A stretch of 45,890 nt of DNA, from the NCBI GenBank assembly GCA_949283205.1, contig CASDSD010000014.1:1-45890 (forward strand), given 5' to 3'. The stretch is from an uncultured Alistipes sp. (GTDB taxonomy: Bacteria > Bacteroidota > Bacteroidia > Bacteroidales > Rikenellaceae). The notes under the pieces are model-generated. The model was given only the letters and a program-made list of their open reading frames with translations. It made no database searches and was not told the DNA's origin. Positions 33,011 through 40,623 of this stretch are shown piece by piece; the stretch's first letter is position 1, and each line of letters opens with the position of its first letter. Made by a program: the position numbers and the translations under genes.

Positions 33011-33880
33011 CTACTTCACGAAGGGAGCAGCCTCGAGATATGCGGCGCTCTTGGCTACGCCGTCCCACATGCGGGCAAAACGGGCCTCCTGGCTCTCACC
33101 CTCGGGACCGCGCGGCATCTCCTGCTCTACGACAAAGTCCTTGTAGCCGTTGGCATAGAACTGGTTGAAGATAGCCTCGAAGTCTATCTTGCCGCTGTCG
33201 CCGATAACCATCTCATCCTTGATGTGGAGCATCTTGATACGGTCGGGATACTTCTTCAGGTAGTCCACGGGGTTCTTGCCGCCCATCGTGGTCCAATACA
33301 CGTCCATCTGGAAGAAGACGCACTCGGGATCGGTATGCTCGATCATGTACTCCCACATGACCTGGCCGTCCATAACCTTGTACTCGTGCGAGTGGTTGTG
33401 GTAACCGAGCAGCAGGCCGTACTCCTTGGCCAGCTTGCCGACCTTGTTGAAATAGTCGCACACGCCCTGCAGCTCCTGCAGATTGTTGCCCAGGCCGTAG
33501 CTCGGGATAACGCAATACTTCGCACCCATTGTGTTGAGCGCCTCGAAGAGTTTGCGCCACTTGTTCATCGTACCCTCCTCGTCATTGGGATCGAGGCCGA
33601 TAGAGGCATGGGTCGAGATGATCGAGATGCCGTACTTGTCGCACAGAGCCTTGAACGCCGCGGGATCCATGCCGAAGCATCCCGGATCGCCGCCCAGAGT
33701 CTCCACGACGTTGTACCCGGCCTCGGCCACCTTCTGGATCGAAGCCTCCACGTTCGACATGTCCTGAGCCACAGAATAGAGCTGCAGTCCGATCTGCTTC
33801 TTGGCGGGTTTGCAACCCGTGAAGCCCACCATCGCAACAACGGCCAGACAGACCGTCGCAAAAGAGATAAATTTCTTCAT
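33011..33880 (-). CDS. Exported sugar phosphate isomerase/epimerase-like TIM-barrel lipoprotein (copy A)
   Basis: A 289-residue lipoprotein (lipobox VGFTGC) with an AP-endonuclease-2 / xylose-isomerase-like TIM barrel. Family landmarks are IGLQLYSVAQDM, NVVETLGG, FGMDPAAFKALCDKYGI, ISTHASIG, LLGYHNHSHEY with its metal-binding residues, FFQMDVYW and LHIKDEMV. Exported relatives are thought to isomerise or epimerise keto-sugars, but no substrate is evident. The start at 33880 opens the signal peptide; 33886 adds two residues. The gene has its own promoter and terminator. It is a clear paralogue of the next gene upstream on this strand. Confidence 0.87.
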   Translation of the reverse strand: MKKFISFATVCLAVVAMVGFTGCKPAKKQIGLQLYSVAQDMSNVEASIQKVAEAGYNVVETLGGDPGCFGMDPAAFKALCDKYGISIISTHASIGLDPNDEEGTMNKWRKLFEALNTMGAKYCVIPSYGLGNNLQELQGVCDYFNKVGKLAKEYGLLLGYHNHSHEYKVMDGQVMWEYMIEHTDPECVFFQMDVYWTTMGGKNPVDYLKKYPDRIKMLHIKDEMVIGDSGKIDFEAIFNQFYANGYKDFVVEQEMPRGPEGESQEARFARMWDGVAKSAAYLEAAPFVK

Positions 33881-33945
33881 ACGCATAAAAATTTATAAGT
33901 TGAGTTGAACTGTTTCACAAGCCGATAACGGTGTGTTGCCACATA

Positions 33946-33976
33946 CAAATGTAAAAAAAATATTCTTTCCGGGCAA
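33946..33976 (-). promoter_or_regulatory. Promoter of isomerase-like gene A
   Basis: Minus strand TTG (33974-33976), 20 bases, TACATTTG (33946-33953), about 66 bases before the start. Confidence 0.6.
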
Positions 33977-34091
33977 GACATATCGGCGACAAGAGTGAAA
34001 ATATGGACAAACGGGATCAAATCACGCATCTTTATGCATACGTCGTCCGCATGACGCCAGCATGCCGTATGACCCGCCCCGGCAAATGAAA

Positions 34092-34118
34092 GTCCCCGCA
34101 GAGAGCCTCCGCGGGGAC
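34092..34118 (-). terminator. Terminator of the isomerase-like gene 34169-35044
   Basis: GTCCCCGC / GCGGGGAC with an 11-base loop, then TTTCATTTG on the minus strand. Confidence 0.65.
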
Positions 34119-34168
34119 AGGGCGGTCATCTGCCACCGCGCCGCCCAACGCGCGTCATTTCACACGCA

Positions 34169-35044
34169 TCACTTCACAAACGGCGCGGCAACCAGGTAGT
34201 CGTAGCACTCGCCCAGACCCTGCCACAACTCCGTAAGGTTGCGCTCGTTCTCGGCCTCATCGTCACCTATGGCAAAGGGCAGCTCGAACTCCACATAGTA
34301 GTCGCTGTATCCGTTGGCGTAATATTTATCGAAAATGGCCTCGAAGTCGATCTTGCCGCTGCGCCCAAGCACGCGTTCGTCCTTCACGTGCAGCAGCCGC
34401 ACGCGGTCCGGATAGCGTGTCAGGTAGTCCATGGGGTCGGCACCGCCCATGTTCGCCACGTCAAGCTCCAGCAGAAACAGTTCGGGATCGGTATGCGCAA
34501 GCACATAGTCCAGCACGGTTTCACCCTCTACCTCGACGAAGTCGCCCGCATGGTTGTGATATCCGAGTTTCAGTCCATATTCCTGCGCCAGACGGCCCAC
34601 ACGATTGCAGTAGTCGCAACTCGCCTCGATCTCGGCCAGCGTCGATCCGAAGGCATAGCCCGGCATGATGCAATACCCGGCGCCCATCGTGCGCAAGGCG
34701 TCGAAAAGCGTGCGCCAGCGCTCCATTACGGGCTCCTCGTTCCCGGGGTCGTTCTGGATCGAGGCATGGGTCGAGGTTATCGTCAGCCCAACCTTGTCGC
34801 ACAGAGCCTTGAATGCGGCGGGCTCCATGCCGAAACAGTTCGGGTCGCCATTGCCGTTGAGTGTCTCGACGGTGGTGTATCCTATATCCGCGAGACGTTG
34901 CAGCGACGCTTCGACATCGGTTATGTCCTGATGGATCGAATAGAGCTGTATGCCCACACTCTTCTTCGGGGCGGCGCCGTCGCCGCAGGCGGCAAACATG
35001 ACGGCACAAACGAGGAGCAACACGGCCGATAAAAATCTCTTCAT
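34169..35044 (-). CDS. Exported sugar phosphate isomerase/epimerase-like TIM-barrel lipoprotein (copy B)
   Basis: A 291-residue lipoprotein (signal LLLVCAVMFAAC) paralogous to copy A over its whole length; more than half of the residues look identical by eye. Shared blocks are VGIQLYSIHQDI, FGMEPAAFKALCDK, STHASIQNDP, LKLGYHNHAGDF, SGKIDFEAIFDKYYANGY and the ending AAPFVK. A difference is the segment LLELDVANMGGADP, where copy A reads FFQMDVYWTTMGGKNP; the loop is shorter and Gln is replaced by Glu next to a probable metal site. This could change substrate. It has its own promoter, which carries an extra element shared with the phosphatase-mltG promoter. Confidence 0.87.
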   Translation of the reverse strand: MKRFLSAVLLLVCAVMFAACGDGAAPKKSVGIQLYSIHQDITDVEASLQRLADIGYTTVETLNGNGDPNCFGMEPAAFKALCDKVGLTITSTHASIQNDPGNEEPVMERWRTLFDALRTMGAGYCIMPGYAFGSTLAEIEASCDYCNRVGRLAQEYGLKLGYHNHAGDFVEVEGETVLDYVLAHTDPELFLLELDVANMGGADPMDYLTRYPDRVRLLHVKDERVLGRSGKIDFEAIFDKYYANGYSDYYVEFELPFAIGDDEAENERNLTELWQGLGECYDYLVAAPFVK

Positions 35045-35151
35045 AACGGTTATTGTTTAGGTAAAAGGCAAATCAGGTCTTTTTCCGTCCGCATCCGCGC
35101 CCCGGCACCGCAAAGCGGCCGCAGAAATTACCGTAGGCGGTACGGACATTA

Positions 35152-35183
35152 CAAATATACGCAAAATCGGGCGCAGAGACAAA
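35152..35183 (-). promoter_or_regulatory. Promoter of isomerase-like gene B
   Basis: Minus strand TTTG (35180-35183), 20 bases, TATATTTG (35152-35159). The rest of 35214-35332 has no gene and shows nothing I can assign. Confidence 0.6.
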
Positions 35184-35213
35184 TCCGCAACGCAGTTTTC
35201 GGGGTTCGGCCAT
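35172..35213 (-). repeat. Promoter-associated repeat, copy 2
   Basis: Matches 27241-27281, with the shared minus-strand core GATTTGTCTCTGC and a further match about 20 bases upstream (CCGAAAA, ATGGCCG). In both cases it overlaps the -33 element. Confidence 0.6.
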
Positions 35214-35332
35214 GACGGGACGCATCCCGCCGCTGCCGGCAGGCATGGCCGGCAACCTGCGGACATGGAATACGAAGCAACATTAGAGGTCAAAAAAAGC
35301 CGGCATGGATAGCGCATAAAGTTATTTTTTTG

Positions 35333-35340
35333 TATTTTTG
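35333..35340 (+). promoter_or_regulatory. -7 element of the phosphofructokinase gene
   Basis: TATTTTTG, 47 bases before the ATG. The -33 position lacks TTG. Confidence 0.45.
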
Positions 35341-35387
35341 CACAGATATAACGTATATTCATTTTCACACAAATAAAACAATATACC

Positions 35388-36620
35388 ATGAAAGAGGCTA
35401 TTGCAATTCTCACGGGCGGAGGTCCGGCTCCCGGTATGAACACCGTTGTCGGCAGCGTCGCCAAGACCTTCCTTGCTAAAGGTTATCGCGTAATCGGTCT
35501 GCATTACGGCTACTCGGGTCTTTTCAACCCCAATCCGCGTCACGAGGATCTCGACTTCGTGAAGGCCGACTACATCTTCAATCAGGGCGGATCGTACCTG
35601 ACGATGAGCCGCTTCAAGCCCACGGACAAGGACTTCGAGGAGAATTTCAACCTTTCGTTCTTCCAGGACAACAACGTGAAACTGTTGGTTACCGTGGGCG
35701 GCGACGACACCGCCTCGACGGCGAACCGCATCGCCAAGTTCCTCGAGGCAAAGCACTACCCCATCGCCAACATACACGTACCCAAGACCATCGACAACGA
35801 CCTGCCCCTGCCCGCAGGATCGCCTACCTTCGGCTACCAGTCGGCAAAGGAGGGCGGTACCGTCATCGGCCGCGCCGTCTACAACGACGCCCGCACCTCG
35901 GCAAACTGGTTCGTCGTGGCTGCCATGGGACGTTCGGCCGGCCACCTCGCATTCGGCATCGGTTCGGCCTGCCACTACCCCATGATCGTCATCCCCGAGA
36001 TGTTCAACAAGACCGAGATCACCGTCGAGAAGATCGTCAACCTGGTCGTATCGGCCATCATCAAGCGCAAGATCATGGGCATCGAATACGGTGTCGCCAT
36101 GATCTCGGAGGGCGTCTTCCACGCCCTGAGCAACGAGGAGATCAAGAAGTCGGGTGTACACTTCACCTATGACGAGCACGGACACCCCGAGCTGGGCAAG
36201 GTATCGAAGGCCCACATCTTCAACGAGATGCTCGAGAACAAGCTCAAGGAGCTCAAGATAAAGGTAAAGTCGCGCCCCGTGGAGATAGGTTACGAGGTAC
36301 GCTGCCAGACCCCCATCGCATACGACCTGGTATACTGCTCGGAGCTGGGCATGGGCGTCTACAAGCTCTTCTCGGAGGGCAAGACCGGCTGCATGGTCTA
36401 CATCAGCCAGGACGGCTACGTATCGCCCCTCTACCTGAAGGATCTTCAGGATCCCGCCACGGGCAAGATTCCGCCCCGCCTGGTAGACATCAACTCGGAC
36501 AAGATCCAGCAGGTGATCAACCACATCATGAACTACATCACCCCCGAGGACTACGAGGCCGCCAAAGCCTATGTGCCCAACCCGGAGGCTTACGACTTCA
36601 AGAAGATTCTCAACTGGTAG
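35388..36620 (+). CDS. 6-phosphofructokinase, pyrophosphate-dependent type
   Basis: A 410-residue glycolytic enzyme that phosphorylates fructose 6-phosphate. Two residues that set the phosphoryl donor point to pyrophosphate: Asp107 in GGDDT (104-108; ATP enzymes have Gly) and Lys133 in PKTIDND (132-138; ATP enzymes have Gly). Other landmarks are the N-terminal LTGGGPAPGMN and MGRSAGHLA. PPi use makes the step reversible and saves ATP, which suits an anaerobe. Clear terminator at 36639-36681. Confidence 0.93.
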   Translation: MKEAIAILTGGGPAPGMNTVVGSVAKTFLAKGYRVIGLHYGYSGLFNPNPRHEDLDFVKADYIFNQGGSYLTMSRFKPTDKDFEENFNLSFFQDNNVKLLVTVGGDDTASTANRIAKFLEAKHYPIANIHVPKTIDNDLPLPAGSPTFGYQSAKEGGTVIGRAVYNDARTSANWFVVAAMGRSAGHLAFGIGSACHYPMIVIPEMFNKTEITVEKIVNLVVSAIIKRKIMGIEYGVAMISEGVFHALSNEEIKKSGVHFTYDEHGHPELGKVSKAHIFNEMLENKLKELKIKVKSRPVEIGYEVRCQTPIAYDLVYCSELGMGVYKLFSEGKTGCMVYISQDGYVSPLYLKDLQDPATGKIPPRLVDINSDKIQQVINHIMNYITPEDYEAAKAYVPNPEAYDFKKILNW

Positions 36621-36638
36621 TCGTTCGGATCCACGCAA

Positions 36639-36681
36639 GCCGCAAAAGCCGTCCTCGAAAGACAGTTTTTGCGGCTTTTTC
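36639..36681 (+). terminator. Terminator of the phosphofructokinase gene
   Basis: AGCCGCAAAA / TTTTGCGGCT with a 19-base loop, followed by five T. Confidence 0.8.
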
Positions 36682-36710
36682 GTTCGCAGATCAACCTGTA
36701 ACCAAACGCC

Positions 36711-37544
36711 ATGAAAACAGAAAACGCACGACAGAGACATCTCGCACAATTCGGTGAGAAGTTCGAGCAGGTCGAGGCTTTCATCGCGGCCACGACCTCC
36801 GGCAAGCGGCCCAACACCTACCTCTACCGCCTTGCCGTACACCAGTACGAGATGGCGCGCATGTGCTGGTTCGACGGCGAGGATACCGAATCGGCCGAGG
36901 AGCTGCTGCGGGCATCCATCGCCACCTGCGACCGCTATGCGGGACGCCGCCGACAGATACGCTTCGTACGTATCGCCGCCCTTGAAGCCCTTACATTCAT
37001 CTACAACAGTCTGGGCCGCCTCGAGGATGCCGAACGGATAATCCTGCAGCAGCTTGACATAGAACGCGCCCTCGCCGCCGAGAACGCGGAGGTATATACC
37101 GAAAACGTCGCCCTTACGCTGTGGCACCTGGCCAATCTCTATGTCGACATGCAGCGCGACAAGGATGCCGAGGCAAGATATCGCGAGTGCCTCGAATTGC
37201 GCAGCACCTTCGACGACGAAGACATATACCGCTACCGCCCGGCCACGGCACAATGCCACCGCAGCCTGGGCAATCTCTATTTCGCACGGCTCAATGATCC
37301 GGCAGCGGCCGAAAGGCACTTTCTGCAGGCGGTCACGATATCGGAACAGTTGTGCGAGAATGAATACGAACGGTGCAACCACATCCGCGACCTGGCCAGG
37401 TCGCTGCGGCTGCTGGCCGACTTCTACCGCCATACGGGACGCGAGAAGCAGGCACAACCCCTGAACGAACGTGCGAAGAGACTCAACGAGGAGTTCGAGC
37501 TGCCTCTTCCGTTCGACATGCCCGCAGACGGCGCGGAATCATAA
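36711..37544 (+). CDS. Cytoplasmic tetratricopeptide-repeat protein
   Basis: A 277-residue soluble protein without signal peptide. About five TPR-like helix pairs are visible: YRLAVHQYEMARMCWFDGED, LEALTFIYNSLGRLEDAERI, LTLWHLANLYVDMQRDKDAE, CHRSLGNLYFARLNDPAAAE and LARSLRLLADFYRHTGREKQ. The longer helices resemble the TPR_12/kinesin-light-chain subtype. No catalytic motif; probably a protein-binding scaffold. It lies 90 bases after a terminator, and its stop overlaps the end of the convergent SLOG gene by six bases. Confidence 0.82.
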   Translation: MKTENARQRHLAQFGEKFEQVEAFIAATTSGKRPNTYLYRLAVHQYEMARMCWFDGEDTESAEELLRASIATCDRYAGRRRQIRFVRIAALEALTFIYNSLGRLEDAERIILQQLDIERALAAENAEVYTENVALTLWHLANLYVDMQRDKDAEARYRECLELRSTFDDEDIYRYRPATAQCHRSLGNLYFARLNDPAAAERHFLQAVTISEQLCENEYERCNHIRDLARSLRLLADFYRHTGREKQAQPLNERAKRLNEEFELPLPFDMPADGAES

Positions 37545-38036
37545 CCCCTCGAAGCTCAGCTGCTCCGACGGTCGGAGATTGATGACGGGTATGCCCTGGC
37601 GGCGTGCCCGTCTTACCGTATATGCCGTGCCGCCATCGCGCCCGCCGTCGTACCACGCAACCACCACCGAGGCATTGTCTACGAGGAAATCGTTACGCAG
37701 GCGGAACCCCGCCACCGAATATCCGTCGCGCAGCGTCACACGCTCGTCGCAATGCGCCAGCACCTCGTCGTATGTGGCGGCATCATCCCCGGAAAAACGG
37801 TCGCGGAACCCCGCGAACGGCTCCACGGCCACCATCCGCACATCACCGTACCGCCGCATGAGATCCATCACGGCACGCGCGGCAGCCAGATCGAACCCCC
37901 ACGCCATACCCGTCAGGAAACAGCGGTACCCCTCCGCATACAACATCTCCAGCACGTCGGCCAGCTGCCGACGCCCTTCGTCGCGATAGGTGCGATGCCC
38001 GGTAAAGGCCACACATATGGATCTGTCCGACTTCAT
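37539..38036 (-). CDS. SLOG-fold protein (DUF1273/YpsA-like)
   Basis: A 165-residue Rossmann-like protein. The N-terminus SICVAFTGHRTY and the blocks FLTGMAWGFDLAAARAV and VAWYDGGRDGGTAYTVRRARRQG match the DUF1273/YpsA branch of the SLOG superfamily, whose members bind nucleotides or nucleotide-derived ligands. The two glycine-rich segments would form the ligand pocket. The precise role is unknown. It is divergent from the YtxH-like gene, with a 9-bp inverted repeat between them. Confidence 0.85.
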   Translation of the reverse strand: MKSDRSICVAFTGHRTYRDEGRRQLADVLEMLYAEGYRCFLTGMAWGFDLAAARAVMDLMRRYGDVRMVAVEPFAGFRDRFSGDDAATYDEVLAHCDERVTLRDGYSVAGFRLRNDFLVDNASVVVAWYDGGRDGGTAYTVRRARRQGIPVINLRPSEQLSFEGL

Positions 38037-38049
38037 ATGGACACAAAAA

Positions 38050-38090
38050 TATTCACATGGCCTGAATTTTGCAACTTCGGAATGTGAATA
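38050..38090. promoter_or_regulatory. Inverted repeat between divergent genes
   Basis: TATTCACAT (38050-38058) and ATGTGAATA (38082-38090) are exact complements, separated by 23 bases, in the 70-base gap between the SLOG and YtxH-like genes. It may be an operator for one or both. An imperfect promoter (TTTG at 38068-38071, TACTTAAA at 38089-38096) overlaps it. Confidence 0.45.
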
Positions 38091-38106
38091 CTTAAAACTT
38101 CAAGCC

Positions 38107-38289
38107 ATGAAAAACAAAGGAATTTGCTGTCTTGTCTCCATGTTGGGAGGCATGTTGCTCGGATCGGTCGTAACGATGCTCGTAACGCCGCAGTCGGGAC
38201 CCGACCTGCGCAACAAGATACGCGACTATGTGGACAACGAGATCGAAAAAGCGCGCTGCCGCTGCGAGGAAGCGGTCGATAATCTCTAA
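38107..38289 (+). CDS. YtxH-like small membrane protein
   Basis: A 60-residue protein with one N-terminal transmembrane segment (SMLGGMLLGSVVTMLVTP) followed by QSGPDLRNKIRDYVD, the YtxH pattern of a small-residue helix and a P-x-SG motif leading into an amphipathic helix. YtxH proteins are linked to general stress response; the mechanism is unknown. The start at 38107 is the only ATG that keeps the helix N-terminal. The holin-like gene follows after 14 bases. Confidence 0.78.
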   Translation: MKNKGICCLVSMLGGMLLGSVVTMLVTPQSGPDLRNKIRDYVDNEIEKARCRCEEAVDNL

Positions 38290-38303
38290 ACATCCGCCAA
38301 GCG

Positions 38304-38630
38304 ATGGATGAGTTCAAAACAGAGGGACGCCGCATGGCCGCCTCGCTCGTCATATTCATCATCACCGCAACAGCGGCAATCGTGTTGCTGATCTCCGCCG
38401 CAGTATCGTGGATAGCCGACATGATCGGCTCCATGGCCGCAGCCGCCGCAGTCACGGGAGGATTTTTCGCCCTGCTGGCGCTGATCGTCTACGCCGTAGG
38501 CGTGCGGCAGTCGATAGAGTACCTGCATCGACGCGCAGAGACAGTATACGAGGTCGCCGAGACAGTCCGTAAAGGATACTGCTATGCGAGCAATATGGTG
38601 AAGACGTTTTTGAACGACCTGCTGAAATGA
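38304..38630 (+). CDS. Two-helix membrane protein (holin-superfamily 3.6-like)
   Basis: A 108-residue inner-membrane protein with two long hydrophobic helices (about 13-37 and 42-65) and charged amphipathic ends (EYLHRRAETVYEVAETV). The shape and position after a YtxH gene fit the Phage_holin_3_6 family, which despite its name is usually chromosomal and stress-related. It probably forms a unit with the YtxH-like protein. A strong terminator follows. Confidence 0.7.
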   Translation: MDEFKTEGRRMAASLVIFIITATAAIVLLISAAVSWIADMIGSMAAAAAVTGGFFALLALIVYAVGVRQSIEYLHRRAETVYEVAETVRKGYCYASNMVKTFLNDLLK

Positions 38631-38645
38631 ACCGCACCGCGCGAA

Positions 38646-38673
38646 GGCCCCGAAGTTTCGGGGCCGCTTTTTT
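38646..38673 (+). terminator. Terminator of the YtxH/holin-like pair
   Basis: GGCCCCGAA / TTCGGGGCC with a tight loop, then GCTTTTTT, 15 bases after the stop. Confidence 0.88.
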
Positions 38674-38714
38674 GTCATGCGCGGCCTGTGCATCGGGCGC
38701 GGACGCCTCGCGAC

Positions 38715-38747
38715 AAAAAAACGCCGCACACCCAGAGTGTGCGGCGT
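38715..38747 (-). terminator. Terminator of the rubrerythrin gene
   Basis: ACGCCGCACAC / GTGTGCGGCGT with a five-base loop, followed on the minus strand by a run of T (38715-38720). Confidence 0.88.
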
Positions 38748-38770
38748 CCGTTTGCCATTCCGGCGCGTGA

Positions 38771-39325
38771 TTACTTGCCGAAGTAACGATTGTAGAGGCC
38801 CTGGAAGCCGGCGCCGTGACGCGCCTCGTCCTTGGCCATCTCGTGTACCGTGTCGTGTACGGCATCGAGGTTCTGCTCCTTGGCCATGCGGGCCAGACGC
38901 ATCTTGTCCTCGCATGCACCGCTCTCGGCGTTCATGCGCTTGTAGAGGTTGGTCTTCGTATCCCATACCACCTCGCCGATCAGTTCGGCAAACTTGGCGG
39001 CATGCTCCGCCTCCTCGAATGCGTAGCGCTTGAATGCCTCGGCGATCTCGGGATAGCCCTCACGGTCGGCCTGACGGCTCATGGCCAGGTACATGCCCAC
39101 CTCCGAGCACTCGCCCATGAAGTGGTCGTTCAGACCCTTCCACAGATCCTCGCTCGAGCCCTTGCCGTCACCCAGCTTGTGCTCGGTAACGAACGTGAGA
39201 CCCTCGCTCTTCTCCTCTACCTCGACGAACTTGTCCTTGCCTGCCTTGCAAAGGGGGCACTGCTCGGGTGCCGAATCGCCCTCGTGGATGTATCCACATA
39301 CCGTACAACGAAATTTCTTAGCCAT
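38771..39325 (-). CDS. Rubrerythrin with N-terminal rubredoxin domain (reverse type)
   Basis: A 184-residue non-haem diiron peroxidase that reduces hydrogen peroxide in anaerobes. The rubredoxin-like iron site is at the N-terminus (Cys7, Cys10, Cys23, Cys26 in CTVCG and CPLC), so the domain order is the reverse of classical rubrerythrin. The four-helix diiron domain follows with EEAEHAAKF and DEARHGAGF as ExxH motifs. It is probably induced by oxygen or peroxide. The gene is single, with a terminator at 38715-38747 and a possible -7 box (TACTTTTG) at 39385-39392. Confidence 0.94.
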   Translation of the reverse strand: MAKKFRCTVCGYIHEGDSAPEQCPLCKAGKDKFVEVEEKSEGLTFVTEHKLGDGKGSSEDLWKGLNDHFMGECSEVGMYLAMSRQADREGYPEIAEAFKRYAFEEAEHAAKFAELIGEVVWDTKTNLYKRMNAESGACEDKMRLARMAKEQNLDAVHDTVHEMAKDEARHGAGFQGLYNRYFGK

Positions 39326-39457
39326 AGTTTTCTTATTTTGTTTGTTTGTAACTTTGTTTGTCAGCCTGTCTCAATCAGCCTTCACAAAAGTATTATTTTT
39401 TCCCTTTATACACCACAAAACGTCGATCATATTTTTTTATTATGCCATAAGCCGAAC

Positions 39458-40414
39458 TTATGCCGTTTCGGCCGACGATATGAGATGCTCTATATATGCC
39501 ACATCGACGCAATCCTTCGCCATGACACGTTTCTGGGAATCGAGCAGATAGAGCGACGGTATGGCCCGCAGATCGTACAACCGCTCCTTCGTTATGGCAC
39601 AGCCGTAGTCGTAGGCATTGATCCACGAGGGCGGATACTCCTTGAGATGCTCCCGCCATGCCGTCATGTCCTCGTCGGGATATATAACCAGCACCTTCAA
39701 CGTCCCCCGTTCGATCAGCTCGTTGAGCATGGGCGACGCCTCGATCTGCTCGCGCACGTCGCGGCACATCGGACAGCCCGGATTGCTTATGAAGACGAGC
39801 AGGTAGTCGGCCGCGATGTCGTACATACGTCCCGCCTCGCCCGAGGCGAGCGTATAGCGGAAATCGTTCGCCTTGCGCCCCACACGGTTCTGACGCGCCA
39901 TATTGAGATCGTACTCGTAGGGCATGCGTTCATACTTGTCGAACAGGCCGCTCGCCAGAGCCGTCTCCAGAACGGGAATGTAGAGTTCGTCGTTGCGCAT
40001 GGGAGAATTGGGGTCGTGCAGCACCGTCTCGGCAAGCATCATGAAATACTCGAGCATGGGCTTCGACGACGACGCCTTGCCGAAAAGCCTCGACATCGAC
40101 TCCACGGCCAGAGAGTCGGGCACGTAGCGCTGTGTGTAGACTGCCAGGGCCGTAATCATCTGCAGGGTGTCGGCCTCACGGATAAAGAGCGTATCGGCGA
40201 AGTCGAACTTGTCCCAATAGTGTTCGTTAAGATAAGCCGCCTGCTGCTCCGGTGACATCATCGCCGGCGCCAGGGCCGGCACGAAGAGACGCTGTGACGA
40301 TGCCTCGCCGCTCCGGGCCGCGGTGTCTCCGTTCGCGGCGCTGCGAGAGCCGTTGCCGCCGCACCCGTACAGGAACGCCGATGCAACGGCCAATGCCATG
40401 ATCAGTTTTCTCAT
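39458..40414 (-). CDS. DUF5106 / thioredoxin-fold lipoprotein
   Basis: A 318-residue lipoprotein (LAVASAFLYGC). The middle part (about residues 45-180: YLNEHYWDKFDFADTLFI, VLETALASGLFDKYERMPYEY) fits DUF5106. The C-terminal part (about 185-310) is a TlpA-like thioredoxin fold with a CPMC redox motif (SNPGCPMCRDV) and a cis-Pro-type loop (RAIPSLYLLD). It is probably a periplasmic thiol-disulfide oxidoreductase. The start at 40414 opens the signal peptide; the frame continues upstream without a better start. Confidence 0.87.
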   Translation of the reverse strand: MRKLIMALAVASAFLYGCGGNGSRSAANGDTAARSGEASSQRLFVPALAPAMMSPEQQAAYLNEHYWDKFDFADTLFIREADTLQMITALAVYTQRYVPDSLAVESMSRLFGKASSSKPMLEYFMMLAETVLHDPNSPMRNDELYIPVLETALASGLFDKYERMPYEYDLNMARQNRVGRKANDFRYTLASGEAGRMYDIAADYLLVFISNPGCPMCRDVREQIEASPMLNELIERGTLKVLVIYPDEDMTAWREHLKEYPPSWINAYDYGCAITKERLYDLRAIPSLYLLDSQKRVMAKDCVDVAYIEHLISSAETA

Positions 40415-40623
40415 AGTCCGAATGGTATTACTTTTCAAGCAAAGATACGACATTAATTTTTCAAATCCGCTTGTCGCACCCAAATCCGTACCCTCAAATC
40501 ATCTTTGTGCCCCTTTCGCCACCCTGCCGCCCGCACGCGCACCGATGCGGCACATCCCGATACGGTTTTGGTGCGGTTATTGTTCAACGACAGCCAGAAT
40601 ACCATCACAAACAGTCATAAACC

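Noticed and set aside
35322-37457. A 711-codon open frame on the minus strand opposite the phosphofructokinase and TPR genes
   Set aside because: It is antisense to clearly conserved proteins, has no recognisable domain, and arises because GC-rich codons leave few stops on the other strand.
38304-38630. Phage holin as evidence of a prophage
   Set aside because: The protein resembles a chromosomal holin-like family, and no phage genes, integrase or repeats surround it.
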